Assembly (NCBI RefSeq): GCF_000379025.1
Contig: NZ_KB900617.1
Location: 957,905 to 1,021,904, forward strand
Direction of reading: 5' to 3'
DNA from: Orenia marismortui DSM 5156
GTDB lineage: Bacteria; Bacillota; Halanaerobiia; Halobacteroidales; Halobacteroidaceae
DNA length: 64,000 nt
Shown one piece after another: positions 1 through 8,299 of this stretch. The notes beneath the pieces are model-generated. The model had not been told where the DNA came from. It saw only the letters and a list, made by a program, of their open reading frames with translations, and ran no database searches. Position 1 is the stretch's first letter. Every line of letters starts with the position of its first letter. The translations under genes and the position numbers were made by a program.

Positions 1-131
1 TCTAACTTTTCTGGTACATGATCAGTCATAGCAAGAGCTTTTTCATTGTCATCCCATTCAAAAACAGCTGGTACAGAGTTTACACATAATCCACAACTGA
101 TACAATCATCTGCTATTACTTGTACTTTCAT
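1..131 (-). CDS. Ferredoxin, single [4Fe-4S] type (3' end outside window)
   Basis: Reading leftward from an ATG at 131, the frame stays open to the window edge and gives 43 residues. It begins MKVQVIADDCISCGLC, so a CxxCxxC cluster motif lies at residues 10-16, followed by the acidic stretch typical of small one-cluster ferredoxins, whose fourth cysteine lies further along and is off-window here. It would carry electrons at low potential in the cytoplasm. A purine-rich ribosome site (AAAGGATGG) precedes the ATG. It is divergent from the gene at 263. The electron partner cannot be told. Confidence 0.85.
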   Translation of the reverse strand, partial: MKVQVIADDCISCGLCVNSVPAVFEWDDNEKALAMTDHVPEKL

Positions 132-262
132 TCTATCCCATCCTTTCTTATTATAAATTCCTCCTTAGTATTGCAACTTTTCAAAAGAATTATTCACTCT
201 CACCTCACAGTCCATTAGTCTAATTCATAAAATAATCTAAAACTAAAGATTGGAGGATATAG

Positions 263-1678
263 ATGATAGATAAAACTTTTTTACATAAAGTTAGAAATCA
301 AATTATCGGTATTAATACTAAGGTGCCCCTAATAAATGGAAAGAGAATAAAGTATATCAACTTCGATAATGCAGCTAGTACTCCCAGTTTTAAAAGAGTT
401 GCTTATAAAGTAAAAGAATTCCTGTACTGGTACTCTAATGTACATCGTGGAACAGGATTCAAATCTCAAATTTCCACCAAAATATATGATGAAGTACATG
501 ATCTAGTTGCAAATTTTTTTGGAGTAGATACTAAAAATAATACTATAATCTTTGTTAAGAATACAACAGAAGCAATTAATAAACTATCAAATAGCTTGAA
601 CTTATCATCTAAAGATATTATTATAACAACTCCCATGGAACATCATTCTAATTTACTTCCCTGGCGAGATAAATCAAAGGTAATATATATAAATTTAGAT
701 CAAGATGGAAGATTAGATTTAGAGGATTTAGAGGAAAAATTAAAAGAATATAAAGATCAAATAAAACTTGTTGCAATTAGTGGTGCTTCCAATGTTACTG
801 GATATATCAACCCAATTCACAAAATTGCCAAATTAGTCCATAACTATGATAGTAAAATCTTAGTTGACGCAGCTCAATTAGCACCCCATCGCCCAATTGA
901 TGTAAAGGACGATACTAGCTCAGAGCATATAGATTACCTCGTTTTCTCTGCACATAAGCTTTATGCTCCTTTTGGTACAGGAGTTTTAATCGCTCCCAAA
1001 AGTACCTTCGCAGGAAATAAACCAGACTATACAGGGGGAGGAACAGTAAAAGCAGTTACTTTAGATGATGTTATCTGGGCAGACTTACCTGATAAAGAAG
1101 AGGCTGGTACTCCTAATATAGTAGGAGCATTGGCATTAGGGGAGAGTATTCAACTGCTTAATGAATTAGAATGGGAAAAGATAATTCAAAATGAGGATTA
1201 CTTAAACAACTATACTTTAAAACAATTGCGAAAGATTGATGAAGTAATACTTTATGGCACAATGAAATCAGATACTACAACTAATCAGGTTGGAGTAATA
1301 CCTTTTAATATTAAAGGAATAGAAAATACTTTAGTTGCCTCAATTTTGGCCAATGAATTTGGAATAGGTGTTAGAAATGGCTGTTTTTGTGCACACCCTT
1401 ATATCCATCATCTGTTTGGTCTGAGTAATGACGAGATAGCTCGAGTGAAAGATGATATTGCTAAGGGAATTTATACCCATAAATATGGTTTAATTAGAAT
1501 CAGCTTTGGCTGCTATAATACCTTAGCAGAAGTTGATCGTTTAATCTATGCTGTAAAAGATATTATAGCAAGAAAGAAAGCAGGAATTGATTTAACTACT
1601 AATTATGAATTTGATAGTAAAAAAGCAGAGTATAAACCTAAAAACAATATAAATTATAGCAAATATTTCAAATTATAA
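263..1678 (+). CDS. Class V aminotransferase, cysteine desulfurase / selenocysteine lyase-like
   Basis: A 471-residue PLP enzyme of the NifS/SufS fold. Visible motifs are FDNAAST near residue 35, HRGTG near 60, HHSNLLPW near 130, the PLP-aspartate segment VDAAQLAPH near 210, and the Schiff-base lysine in FSAHKLYAPFG near 235. A cysteine-rich VRNGCFCAH segment near residue 380 sits where the desulfurase loop cysteine lies. At 471 aa it is longer than typical SufS (about 405), so it belongs to the broader class V group whose substrates are often unassigned. A GGAGG ribosome site lies 7 nt before the ATG. No iron-sulfur scaffold gene is next to it, so a role in sulfur transfer is only inferred. 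Confidence 0.8.
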   Translation: MIDKTFLHKVRNQIIGINTKVPLINGKRIKYINFDNAASTPSFKRVAYKVKEFLYWYSNVHRGTGFKSQISTKIYDEVHDLVANFFGVDTKNNTIIFVKNTTEAINKLSNSLNLSSKDIIITTPMEHHSNLLPWRDKSKVIYINLDQDGRLDLEDLEEKLKEYKDQIKLVAISGASNVTGYINPIHKIAKLVHNYDSKILVDAAQLAPHRPIDVKDDTSSEHIDYLVFSAHKLYAPFGTGVLIAPKSTFAGNKPDYTGGGTVKAVTLDDVIWADLPDKEEAGTPNIVGALALGESIQLLNELEWEKIIQNEDYLNNYTLKQLRKIDEVILYGTMKSDTTTNQVGVIPFNIKGIENTLVASILANEFGIGVRNGCFCAHPYIHHLFGLSNDEIARVKDDIAKGIYTHKYGLIRISFGCYNTLAEVDRLIYAVKDIIARKKAGIDLTTNYEFDSKKAEYKPKNNINYSKYFKL

Positions 1679-1684
1679 CTCTAT

Positions 1685-1713
1685 TTGAATATATATTAGA
1701 TTTGATTTATAAA
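1685..1713 (+). promoter_or_regulatory. Candidate sigma-A promoter for the zinc-ribbon gene at 1781
   Basis: TTGAAT (1685-1690) and TATAAA (1708-1713) are separated by 17 nt and lie 68 nt before the ATG of the small gene at 1781. In DNA this AT-rich such a match can arise by chance. Confidence 0.4.
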
Positions 1714-1780
1714 TAAAAAGGAAATTTAGTATTAATGTAGAATAAAAAGTAAAAAGAATATTATTTAGGAGGTTTTTATA

Positions 1781-1960
1781 ATGGCTGAAATTAGATATTG
1801 TGAACTATGCGAAAGGAATGTAGAACCTACAAAAAAATTCAACTGGCTTGTATTTATATTTTTATGTGGACTATTTTATATTCCTTTTTACCTTTTGAAA
1901 GATAAAAAATGTCCACTTTGTGGTTCAACTCATTTCTCTGCTCCTAAGAAAAAAGGCTAA
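1781..1960 (+). CDS. Small zinc-ribbon membrane protein
   Basis: A 59-residue frame behind an excellent AGGAGG ribosome site. It has two CxxC knuckles, YCELC at residues 7-10 and KCPLCG near 45-48, flanking one hydrophobic segment (about residues 23-40) that could span or dip into the membrane. The pattern, zinc ribbon split by a transmembrane helix, is seen in many short uncharacterised proteins. It sits 17 nt before the DUF2085-like gene and is probably co-transcribed with it. Function unknown. Confidence 0.75.
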   Translation: MAEIRYCELCERNVEPTKKFNWLVFIFLCGLFYIPFYLLKDKKCPLCGSTHFSAPKKKG

Positions 1961-1977
1961 GAACTGTAGATGGTACT

Positions 1978-2487
1978 TTGATAGAAAAAAAGATTACTTT
2001 TTGGTATTTATTTTTTTCTCACCATCCTTACTCAGAATTAGATAGGACTTTAAAACTTAACCTATTTAATAAAAAAGTTTATCTCTGTGCTAGATGTACT
2101 GGCCAATACCTTGCATTATTCTTATTTATGTTATTTCAAGCTAAAATTGATTACAGCAGTATTCCTTTTGAAATAATTTCAATTCTACCTTTATTTGCAA
2201 CATTAGACTGGTTAACTCAAACTTTAGAAATTAGAAAGTCTAATAACTATTTACGAGTAATTACAGGAGGCGTATTTGGAGTATGGCTTGGTATAATATT
2301 ATGTTCTATAATAAATTTAAATTTTAACTTATTAATTAAGTTATCTATACAGAGTTTGATATATTTTATTATAGTATTAAGTATATTGTTTTTTAGACGA
2401 GATAAGCTAAATAAGTACTTAAAACCTTATGAAAAATTTATTCAAAAATATGAGCAGCAGAGATGTTATGAAGATTTATCAACTTAA
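1978..2487 (+). CDS. DUF2085-family membrane protein
   Basis: A 169-residue protein with a HHPYSELDRT segment and a CARCTG motif near residue 37, both typical of the DUF2085 family. About four hydrophobic helices follow, then a basic tail. The conserved Cys/His residues suggest a metal or redox site at the membrane face, but the family has no assigned function. The only in-frame start is TTG at 1978 with a weak ribosome site. It follows the zinc-ribbon gene closely and ends at a strong terminator. Confidence 0.7.
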   Translation: MIEKKITFWYLFFSHHPYSELDRTLKLNLFNKKVYLCARCTGQYLALFLFMLFQAKIDYSSIPFEIISILPLFATLDWLTQTLEIRKSNNYLRVITGGVFGVWLGIILCSIINLNFNLLIKLSIQSLIYFIIVLSILFFRRDKLNKYLKPYEKFIQKYEQQRCYEDLST

Positions 2488-2495
2488 AATATAAT

Positions 2496-2535
2496 AAAAA
2501 ACCTTAAAAATAATATTATTTTTAAGGTTTTTTTA
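2496..2535. terminator. Bidirectional intrinsic terminator
   Basis: A near-perfect inverted repeat with A-run and T-run flanks lies between convergent genes. It can end the 1781-2487 transcript on the plus strand and the thi operon on the minus strand. Confidence 0.85.
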
Positions 2536-2550
2536 CTATAACAAATAACT

Positions 2551-3183
2551 TTAATTTAACTTTTGTCTAATACTTCTTATCTTAGCTTTAATATCCTCTG
2601 CTCCAACTATCTCTGTTACCATACAAATACATCTTCCACCTAATTTCCACACTTGATCAACATTATGTTCTTTAATCCCACCTATTGCTACAAAAGGAAT
2701 ATCTAAATTTTCTACAACATACTCTAAATACTCTAATCCAACTGGATCACAGACATCATCTTTAGTATTAGTTTTAAAGATAGGACCTACCCCAATATAG
2801 TCTGCCCCTCTTTTGACAGCATCTTCAGCCTCTTGAGGTGAATGGGTTGATAAGCCTATTATTTTATCTTTACCAAGAAGTCTTCGTACCTCCTCTAAAG
2901 GTAAATCCTCTTGGCCAATATGTACACCATCAGCACCTATTGCCATAGCCAAATGGATATCATCATTGATGATAAAGCTTACTCCTGCCTCCTTAGTCAT
3001 CTCCCTTAACCTCTTACACTCCTGATACTTATAGAGCATCTTCTTCTTCTTTTCACGATACTGAATAATCTTGATTCCAGCATCAATCATCTCCTTTACA
3101 ACCTCAATATTACTTCTTCCCAAAGAAAATTTTTCAGCAGTAATGCAATATAAATCTGTACTTAATCTTTCTTTTTTATTCAT
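2551..3183 (-). CDS. thiE: Thiamine phosphate synthase
   Basis: A 210-residue TIM-barrel enzyme that joins HMP-pyrophosphate to the thiazole phosphate, releasing pyrophosphate. Family landmarks are IIQYREK near residue 40, INDD near 72, GADGVHIGQEDLP near 84-96, GLSTHSPQEA and GADYIGVGPIF near 130. Length is normal. Its ATG overlaps the thiF stop by 4 nt, which indicates translational coupling. It is the last gene of the riboswitch-controlled thi operon. No HMP gene (thiC, thiD) is in this window, so the pyrimidine half must be made or taken up elsewhere. Confidence 0.95.
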   Translation of the reverse strand: MNKKERLSTDLYCITAEKFSLGRSNIEVVKEMIDAGIKIIQYREKKKKMLYKYQECKRLREMTKEAGVSFIINDDIHLAMAIGADGVHIGQEDLPLEEVRRLLGKDKIIGLSTHSPQEAEDAVKRGADYIGVGPIFKTNTKDDVCDPVGLEYLEYVVENLDIPFVAIGGIKEHNVDQVWKLGGRCICMVTEIVGAEDIKAKIRSIRQKLN

Positions 3184-3794
3184 ATTCTCCCCTCCAATAC
3201 TGCTTCCAAAATCAAATCTGCCTGTTTAGCTGCTACTATATTAACCCGTGGAGATAGAGGTGGATTATCAGCACTTACCTCTGTAGTAAAATCTCCTACT
3301 ATATAAAATTTATCGTTGAATTTTTTAGTATGAATCTTATCCGTATCACCCCAACCAGCCAAACCTGAAGCAGAGACTAAAAATTTATTAGAATTGATAT
3401 ATTTATCTACTATCATCTTCTTACTCTTTATTTCATCAAAGGCTTCTACTATAATATCACAATCATCAAAGAATCGAATAATATTATCACCATTTACTCT
3501 TTCTATTATGGTTTCAATCTCTAAGTCAGGATTAATCTTTAAGAGATTCTCCTTTAAAGCCAATACCTTCTCCTGACCTACTTGTTCACTAAAATAGAAT
3601 TGGCGATTCAAATTAGAGTACTCCACCTTATCAAAATCTACAATAACAAAGTGTTTAAAACCACTTCTTACTAAATTAAAGGCTGAGTTAGAACCAAGTC
3701 CACCTGCACCACCAATTCCAACCTTAAGCGATTGTAATCTCTCTAAACCTTCTTCTCGAATATATCTTAACAATGATTTTTCAAAATCATTCAT
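3180..3794 (-). CDS. thiF: ThiS adenylyltransferase
   Basis: A 204-residue Rossmann E1-like enzyme that adenylates the C-terminal glycine of ThiS so sulfur can be loaded for thiazole synthesis. The ATP loop VGIGGAGGLGSN is at about residues 25-36, DFDKVEYSNLNRQ near 53-65, and a catalytic-type D-E pair (AFDE) near 118. It is of the short clade common in clostridia and lacks the CxxC zinc pairs and rhodanese domain of longer MoeB/ThiF proteins. It lies between thiH and thiE and is separated from thiH by about 95 nt that hold a heptamer repeat array. Confidence 0.92.
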   Translation of the reverse strand: MNDFEKSLLRYIREEGLERLQSLKVGIGGAGGLGSNSAFNLVRSGFKHFVIVDFDKVEYSNLNRQFYFSEQVGQEKVLALKENLLKINPDLEIETIIERVNGDNIIRFFDDCDIIVEAFDEIKSKKMIVDKYINSNKFLVSASGLAGWGDTDKIHTKKFNDKFYIVGDFTTEVSADNPPLSPRVNIVAAKQADLILEAVLEGRI

Positions 3795-3822
3795 TTAACA
3801 AAAAACCTCCACTTATTATACT

Positions 3823-3889
3823 GAGAATGGATAATTAAGTTCTTAAGCACTTCAATTCTAAATTATACATTTTTAATTCTCAATTATTA
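3823..3889. repeat. Heptamer-periodic AT-rich array inside the thi operon
   Basis: Between thiF and thiH, and running into the thiH stop codon, the DNA can be read as about ten consecutive 7-nt words, several ending in AATT (TTCAATT, CTAAATT, TTTAATT, CTCAATT). The left words (GAGAATG, GATAATT) are partly complementary to the right ones, so it may fold as a hairpin. The central word AAGTTCT is shared, in the same register, with the array at 24443. Confidence 0.6.
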
Positions 3890-4990
3890 TTATATCTGTT
3901 CCCAATCTTTAAAGACAGGTTGATATCCTCTAGCTAGCAATAAACCCTTTACTTCTGTTACTGTTCTAGCATCAGAAATATCAAATTGCTTTACCCCTTG
4001 ATCCTTAGCATATCCACCAACAGCTGTTGAAGATTCTGCCGACATCTTAGTAATACCTAAAGGCAAAAGATTGTCTCTTAATTCATCACTCTCTCTAGTA
4101 GACAAACTGATACCCACTCGTGGTAAGAACAACCTATAAGCTAATATAATCTGTACTAAAGCAGGATCATCTACAATCGAATTTGGTTGAAAAGAACCTA
4201 TATGAGGTCTTAATCTTGGTAATGATAGACTAATCTCAGTATCCAAATATTTATTTTGCAGATAATTAGCATGTAAACCAGCAAAAAAAGCCTCTTTTCT
4301 CCAATCATCAAGCCCTAATAACGGGCCAATATTAACTCTTCTCATCCCTGCTTTACAACCACGTTCTGGAGCATCTAATCTAAATCGATAATTTTTTTTG
4401 GGTCCTGTAATATGTACCTTATCATAAACATCTTCATTATAAGTCTCTTGATAAATAGTCAGTCCATCCACTCCAACCTCTACTAATTGACCATATTCAA
4501 ACTCTTCCATAGCATAGACCTCAATCGCTATCGAAGGAAAATATTCTTTTAAAATATTTATAGAATCTTTAATATAAGAGACTGGACTATGTTTTCTTGA
4601 TTCTCCTGTTAAGACCACTAAATCCTTAATCCCTTTATCCACTATAGCTTTAGCTTCTTCTTCAACTTGATCTAAAGTTAATTTATCTCTTTTGAATCCA
4701 TTTTTTACATTAAAACCACAATAAGCACATTGGTTTACACAATAATTGGCTAAATAAAGTGGGGCATATAAAAAGATAACTTTACCAAAGTTTTGCACTG
4801 TTAATCTATGAGCTTTTTCTGCCATCTCCTCCAAATAATTACAAGCTACTGGTGATAATAATGCTAGAAAATCCTCTTGGTTTAACCTCTCTTTAGCTAA
4901 TACTCTCTCTATATCATATTTAGTCACTTGATTAAAGAAGCTATCAAACTTAAAATTTTTAACCTGTTTATATTCTTCATAAAAACTCAT
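3890..4990 (-). CDS. thiH: 2-iminoacetate synthase (tyrosine lyase), radical SAM
   Basis: A 366-residue radical SAM enzyme that cleaves tyrosine to dehydroglycine, the glycine donor for the thiazole ring in anaerobes. The CxxxCxxC cluster motif is at Cys84, Cys88 and Cys91 ([14 protein letters not shown]), after an N-terminal region typical of ThiH. The later segments [10 protein letters not shown] and LSTRES also match the family. Two bases separate it from thiG upstream. The presence of ThiH rather than the oxygen-dependent glycine oxidase ThiO supports an anaerobic lifestyle. Confidence 0.95.
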   Translation of the reverse strand: MSFYEEYKQVKNFKFDSFFNQVTKYDIERVLAKERLNQEDFLALLSPVACNYLEEMAEKAHRLTVQNFGKVIFLYAPLYLANYCVNQCAYCGFNVKNGFKRDKLTLDQVEEEAKAIVDKGIKDLVVLTGESRKHSPVSYIKDSINILKEYFPSIAIEVYAMEEFEYGQLVEVGVDGLTIYQETYNEDVYDKVHITGPKKNYRFRLDAPERGCKAGMRRVNIGPLLGLDDWRKEAFFAGLHANYLQNKYLDTEISLSLPRLRPHIGSFQPNSIVDDPALVQIILAYRLFLPRVGISLSTRESDELRDNLLPLGITKMSAESSTAVGGYAKDQGVKQFDISDARTVTEVKGLLLARGYQPVFKDWEQI

Positions 4991-4992
4991 AA

Positions 4993-5778
4993 CTACTCTC
5001 CTTTTAAAAAACCTGTTAATGGTGAAGAAGCGGAAGCATAATCTTTGACTGCACCTGGTCCAGCTAAATAAGCTATTCTTCCTGCTTGGACTGCATAATC
5101 AAAGGCTTGTGCCATCTTAACTGGATCATTTGCTGTTGCAATAGCTGTATTTACAAGTACTGCATCTGCACCCATTTCCATTGCTTCTGCCGCATGAGAA
5201 GGCTTACCTATTCCAGCATCCACAATAATTGGCAAATTAATCTCACTGATTAAGATTCTGATCAACTCTTTAGTCTTTAAACCACGATTAGATCCTATTG
5301 GAGCTCCTAAAGGCATTACTGCTGCTGCTCCTGCTTCTTCTAATCTTTTAGCAACCATTAAATCTGGACTGACATAAGGTAGTACAACAAATCCTTCTTT
5401 AGCTAAAACTTCTGTTGCCTTAATAGTCTCTTGATTATCTGGCATTAGATATTTATTATCAGAAATAACCTCAATTTTAATCCAGTTTCCACAACCTGCT
5501 GCTTTAGCAATTCTAGCTATTCTCACTGCTTCCTCTGCTGTTCTAGCTCCTGAAGTATTAGGCAATAAAGTAAAGCTGTCTGGAATATAATTGATTACAT
5601 TATCTTCTGGATTATCAAAATCAACTCTACGTAAAGCCATAGTCACGACTTGAGAATTAGACGCTTCTAAAGTTTCTCTAATAGCCTCCTTGCTTGGAAA
5701 TTTACCTGTTCCTGTGAACAATCTACTTTTTAACTCTATTCCTCCAATTACTAATCTATCTTCCATCTTTTTATCCAC
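4993..5778 (-). CDS. thiG: Thiazole synthase
   Basis: A 261-residue TIM-barrel enzyme that condenses deoxyxylulose phosphate, ThiS-thiocarboxylate and dehydroglycine into thiazole phosphate. The Schiff-base lysine is Lys101 in NWIKIEV. Other landmarks are [10 protein letters not shown] near residue 20, [13 protein letters not shown] near 72, and [32 protein letters not shown] near 190-220 (family phosphate-binding region). It overlaps thiS by 8 nt and is followed by thiH after 2 nt, forming a tight operon. Confidence 0.96.
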   Translation of the reverse strand: MDKKMEDRLVIGGIELKSRLFTGTGKFPSKEAIRETLEASNSQVVTMALRRVDFDNPEDNVINYIPDSFTLLPNTSGARTAEEAVRIARIAKAAGCGNWIKIEVISDNKYLMPDNQETIKATEVLAKEGFVVLPYVSPDLMVAKRLEEAGAAAVMPLGAPIGSNRGLKTKELIRILISEINLPIIVDAGIGKPSHAAEAMEMGADAVLVNTAIATANDPVKMAQAFDYAVQAGRIAYLAGPGAVKDYASASSPLTGFLKGE

Positions 5779-5971
5779 CTCCTACAAATCTAAGCACTTC
5801 TAAACTATCTTGATCCTTTAAAATAATATCTTCCCACTCTTCTTTACTAACAACTCTTTTATTGTACTCAATTACTAAGCGATCCAACTCTAAACCTTTT
5901 GATTCCAAAAAATCTGTTAGCTTTACTTCTTCTTCTAAAACTTGCTGTTGACCATTAACTTTTAGTCTCAT
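5771..5971 (-). CDS. thiS: Sulfur carrier protein ThiS
   Basis: A 66-residue ubiquitin-like protein ending in VGGG. The terminal Gly-Gly is the site adenylated by ThiF and converted to the thiocarboxylate that supplies sulfur to ThiG. It is the first gene after the TPP riboswitch, with a GGAGG ribosome site directly before the ATG at 5971. Its length and the terminal glycine motif are diagnostic in this operon context. Confidence 0.94.
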   Translation of the reverse strand: MRLKVNGQQQVLEEEVKLTDFLESKGLELDRLVIEYNKRVVSKEEWEDIILKDQDSLEVLRFVGGG

Positions 5972-6020
5972 AATCCACCTCCTTATTAAAGTTTTATAGG
6001 AATTAAGTATTAGATAAATT

Positions 6021-6051
6021 AAAAATGCTCCCTATATAGGGAGCATTTTTT
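6021..6051 (-). terminator. Riboswitch-controlled intrinsic terminator of the thi operon
   Basis: A perfect palindrome with arms AAATGCTCCCTA and TAGGGAGCATTT, followed on the minus strand by a T-run, lies between the TPP aptamer and thiS. The first arm's UCCCUA can pair instead with UAGGGA at the 3' edge of the aptamer (near 6097-6104). That gives a simple antiterminator that TPP binding would break. The pairing is read from sequence; the switching is inferred. Confidence 0.85.
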
Positions 6052-6087
6052 AGTAAAAAGCCTAATTGATCATTAAGCTTATATATC

Positions 6088-6313
6088 TAAATCCACTTCC
6101 CTACGCTGGCACTAACCAGATCAGGTTAAAGAGTTAGAGATAAATTAAATTCTTAGTTTCAAAGGGAGTTTTTATCTCCCAATGAAACTTAATAGAACTA
6201 ATCCAAAACCATAGTACTTCTTTATCTCCCACTTATTAGATGTGAGAGTTTTAGAAGCACTTAGATGTCGGATAAATCTCCTCTCAGCCTATAAACTTAG
6301 GCACCCCTAGCTT
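6088..6313 (-). promoter_or_regulatory. TPP riboswitch (THI element) with extended P3
   Basis: On the minus strand the conserved parts occur in order: GGGGUGCC near 6302-6309, GGCUGAGAG near 6280, then ACCUGAUCUGGUUAGUGCC and AGCGUAGGGAA near 6097-6126. These are the pyrimidine-sensing and pyrophosphate-sensing cores of the TPP aptamer. About 150 nt, instead of a few tens, separates CUGAGA from ACCUGAUC. That extension contains at least two hairpins (arms CUCUCAC/GUGGGAG and AGUUUCA/UGAAACU). Bound TPP should end transcription at 6021-6051 ahead of thiS. Confidence 0.95.
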
Positions 6314-6334
6314 TTCATATTCTATTTTAACTAT

Positions 6335-6363
6335 ATTATATTCCATTTCTTTGATTATTTCAA
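6335..6363 (-). promoter_or_regulatory. Promoter of the thi operon
   Basis: On the minus strand TTGAAA (6358-6363) and TATAAT (6335-6340) are exactly 17 nt apart and lie 20-30 nt ahead of the TPP aptamer. Spacing and position suit the start of the riboswitch RNA. Confidence 0.8.
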
Positions 6364-6380
6364 TTAACTTTTCTTAGACC

Positions 6381-8216
6381 TTATTTCGCCAACTTATCAT
6401 TTGCTTCTACCACTTGCTTTATTAATTCTAACTGTTCTTGAGATTGATCAGACTGATCTTTAACCTTCTCATTTAATTCATCATTAACCTCTATTACTTC
6501 TTTCATAATCTGAGTCAAGTTATTTGTATCTAATAAATTGTCTTCAGTTTGAGCCGATATCTCTTCAGTAGCTGCAGAAATCTCTTCAGTCAAAGCACTC
6601 ATCTCTTCAGTGGCTGCTGCTTGATCTTCTGCTGCTGCAATAACTGCTTCCATCTTATTAGTTACACCTTCCGTTAGAGTACTAATTTCTTTGAAGATAC
6701 TAACAATACTATCTTCTTGCTTACTATCATCAGATATCATAACTTCAACTGCTTTTTTAGCAACACCTTGAACATTAGAGACAATATCTTTAACCTCTTT
6801 AGTAGCAAGCATACTTTCATCAGCTAAACTCTTAATCTCTTCAGCTACTACTGCAAATCCTCGACCAGCTTCTCCAGCTCTTGCTGCTTCAATAGCAGCA
6901 TTTAAAGCTAACAGATTGGTCTGATCACCAATCTTCATAATCTTATCTGATATTTGGTTGATTTTACCCACACTTTGCTGCAACTCTTTCATAATATCAA
7001 CAGTATTATTCACAAGTTTATTTCCTGAATTAATTCTTTTGTAAGTATTCTTTATAGCTTGATAAGTATCACTACCTGAAGTTGATATATCCTCTGCTTG
7101 TATAGCTAAGCCTTCTACTCCAGTTGTTATTTCTTTAATAGAAACTGAGACTTCCTCAATAGAGGTAAATACCTCTCTATTGATATTTAATAAGTCTTCT
7201 AAGATATCATATGAATGATTGATCTTCTCATTTACTAAATCAGCCGATTTTGTCATTGACTCTGCAGAAGATAAGACCACTTCTGACTTATTAGCAGCTT
7301 GATATGTTCTCTTTTTGGTTTCTGCAGTTATTTGCCGTATTCCCATTCTAACAAAAATTATTAATCCACTACCAATAATAAGAGTTACTATAGTCATTAT
7401 AATAATCGCATCTCTATTACTTTGTGATTCCTCTGCAATAGTAGTTATCTTCTGATTTAAATTATCCATATTAGTATTTAAATGATTCCAAACATCTTTA
7501 TTTAAAGCAGCCAAAGACATATTTAAATTAAAGGTAATAGAATCATTAATTTCATTTAAGATCATCTTTTCGTCAAAAGAACTCTTTTCTATAGTCTTCA
7601 ATTCAATAACCTTATTTTGAAATTTATTATTCCATTTAGATAACTTATCCAAAGTTTTAAGTAGTTCTGGATCATCAATTAATTCTTTGATCTCCTCTAT
7701 ACTTTGAGAGGTTAAATTACTTTCAGCAGCCCCTAAATTTGCAAAACCTGCTTTCCATCTAAATAAACTACTTTGCTTTTGATTAACTTCTCTTATAATA
7801 TCACTACTAGTTCTAACTACTGGTATATATTCATTCTCTAACTTATTCATTTCAACTGTAATTGATTCTATTTCTTCTACTACCTTATTACTATTATTAT
7901 AGACACGTACTCCCACAAATAATAACATTATTAACAATAATACAAAAGCAATCTGTACCTGTCTAATAATAGTTAAAGAGAAATCAAATTTCCCATTACT
8001 TCCCTTATCTTTATTTTGCTCTTTTAATTCCTTAAGATCATCTTTCTTTAATCTCATATAAACTTTGATTATAAATTCCTTAATAACTAATATCTTATCT
8101 ACTAAAAATTCTTTGACCTTTCTTCTTCTAGCCTCTGATAAAAACTTCTTTAGATTTTTAATTAAATTATTAGAGAATGATTTTAAACTACTCAATAATT
8201 TTTTTAAAACATCCAT
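6381..8216 (-). CDS. Methyl-accepting chemotaxis protein with long cytoplasmic N-terminus
   Basis: A 611-residue chemoreceptor. TM1 is at about 88-105 and TM2 at about 270-291. Between them is a helical extracytoplasmic sensor (about 165 residues, four-helix-bundle-like). The signalling hairpin tip is near 430-460 with the hallmark [21 protein letters not shown] and [10 protein letters not shown]. No clear HAMP domain follows TM2. Unusually, a basic, helix-forming stretch of about 85 residues precedes TM1, where most receptors have fewer than 15. The ATG at 8216 has an AGGAGG-like site (AAAGGAGG). The ligand cannot be told; CheW is encoded at 18031. Confidence 0.9.
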   Translation of the reverse strand: MDVLKKLLSSLKSFSNNLIKNLKKFLSEARRRKVKEFLVDKILVIKEFIIKVYMRLKKDDLKELKEQNKDKGSNGKFDFSLTIIRQVQIAFVLLLIMLLFVGVRVYNNSNKVVEEIESITVEMNKLENEYIPVVRTSSDIIREVNQKQSSLFRWKAGFANLGAAESNLTSQSIEEIKELIDDPELLKTLDKLSKWNNKFQNKVIELKTIEKSSFDEKMILNEINDSITFNLNMSLAALNKDVWNHLNTNMDNLNQKITTIAEESQSNRDAIIIMTIVTLIIGSGLIIFVRMGIRQITAETKKRTYQAANKSEVVLSSAESMTKSADLVNEKINHSYDILEDLLNINREVFTSIEEVSVSIKEITTGVEGLAIQAEDISTSGSDTYQAIKNTYKRINSGNKLVNNTVDIMKELQQSVGKINQISDKIMKIGDQTNLLALNAAIEAARAGEAGRGFAVVAEEIKSLADESMLATKEVKDIVSNVQGVAKKAVEVMISDDSKQEDSIVSIFKEISTLTEGVTNKMEAVIAAAEDQAAATEEMSALTEEISAATEEISAQTEDNLLDTNNLTQIMKEVIEVNDELNEKVKDQSDQSQEQLELIKQVVEANDKLAK

Positions 8217-8299
8217 TTTATGAACCTCCTTTTAAGATCAATTCTATAAATTAATTATTAGGAAGTCTTATATTATTATTTTTTTCTTATCTTCTTTGA

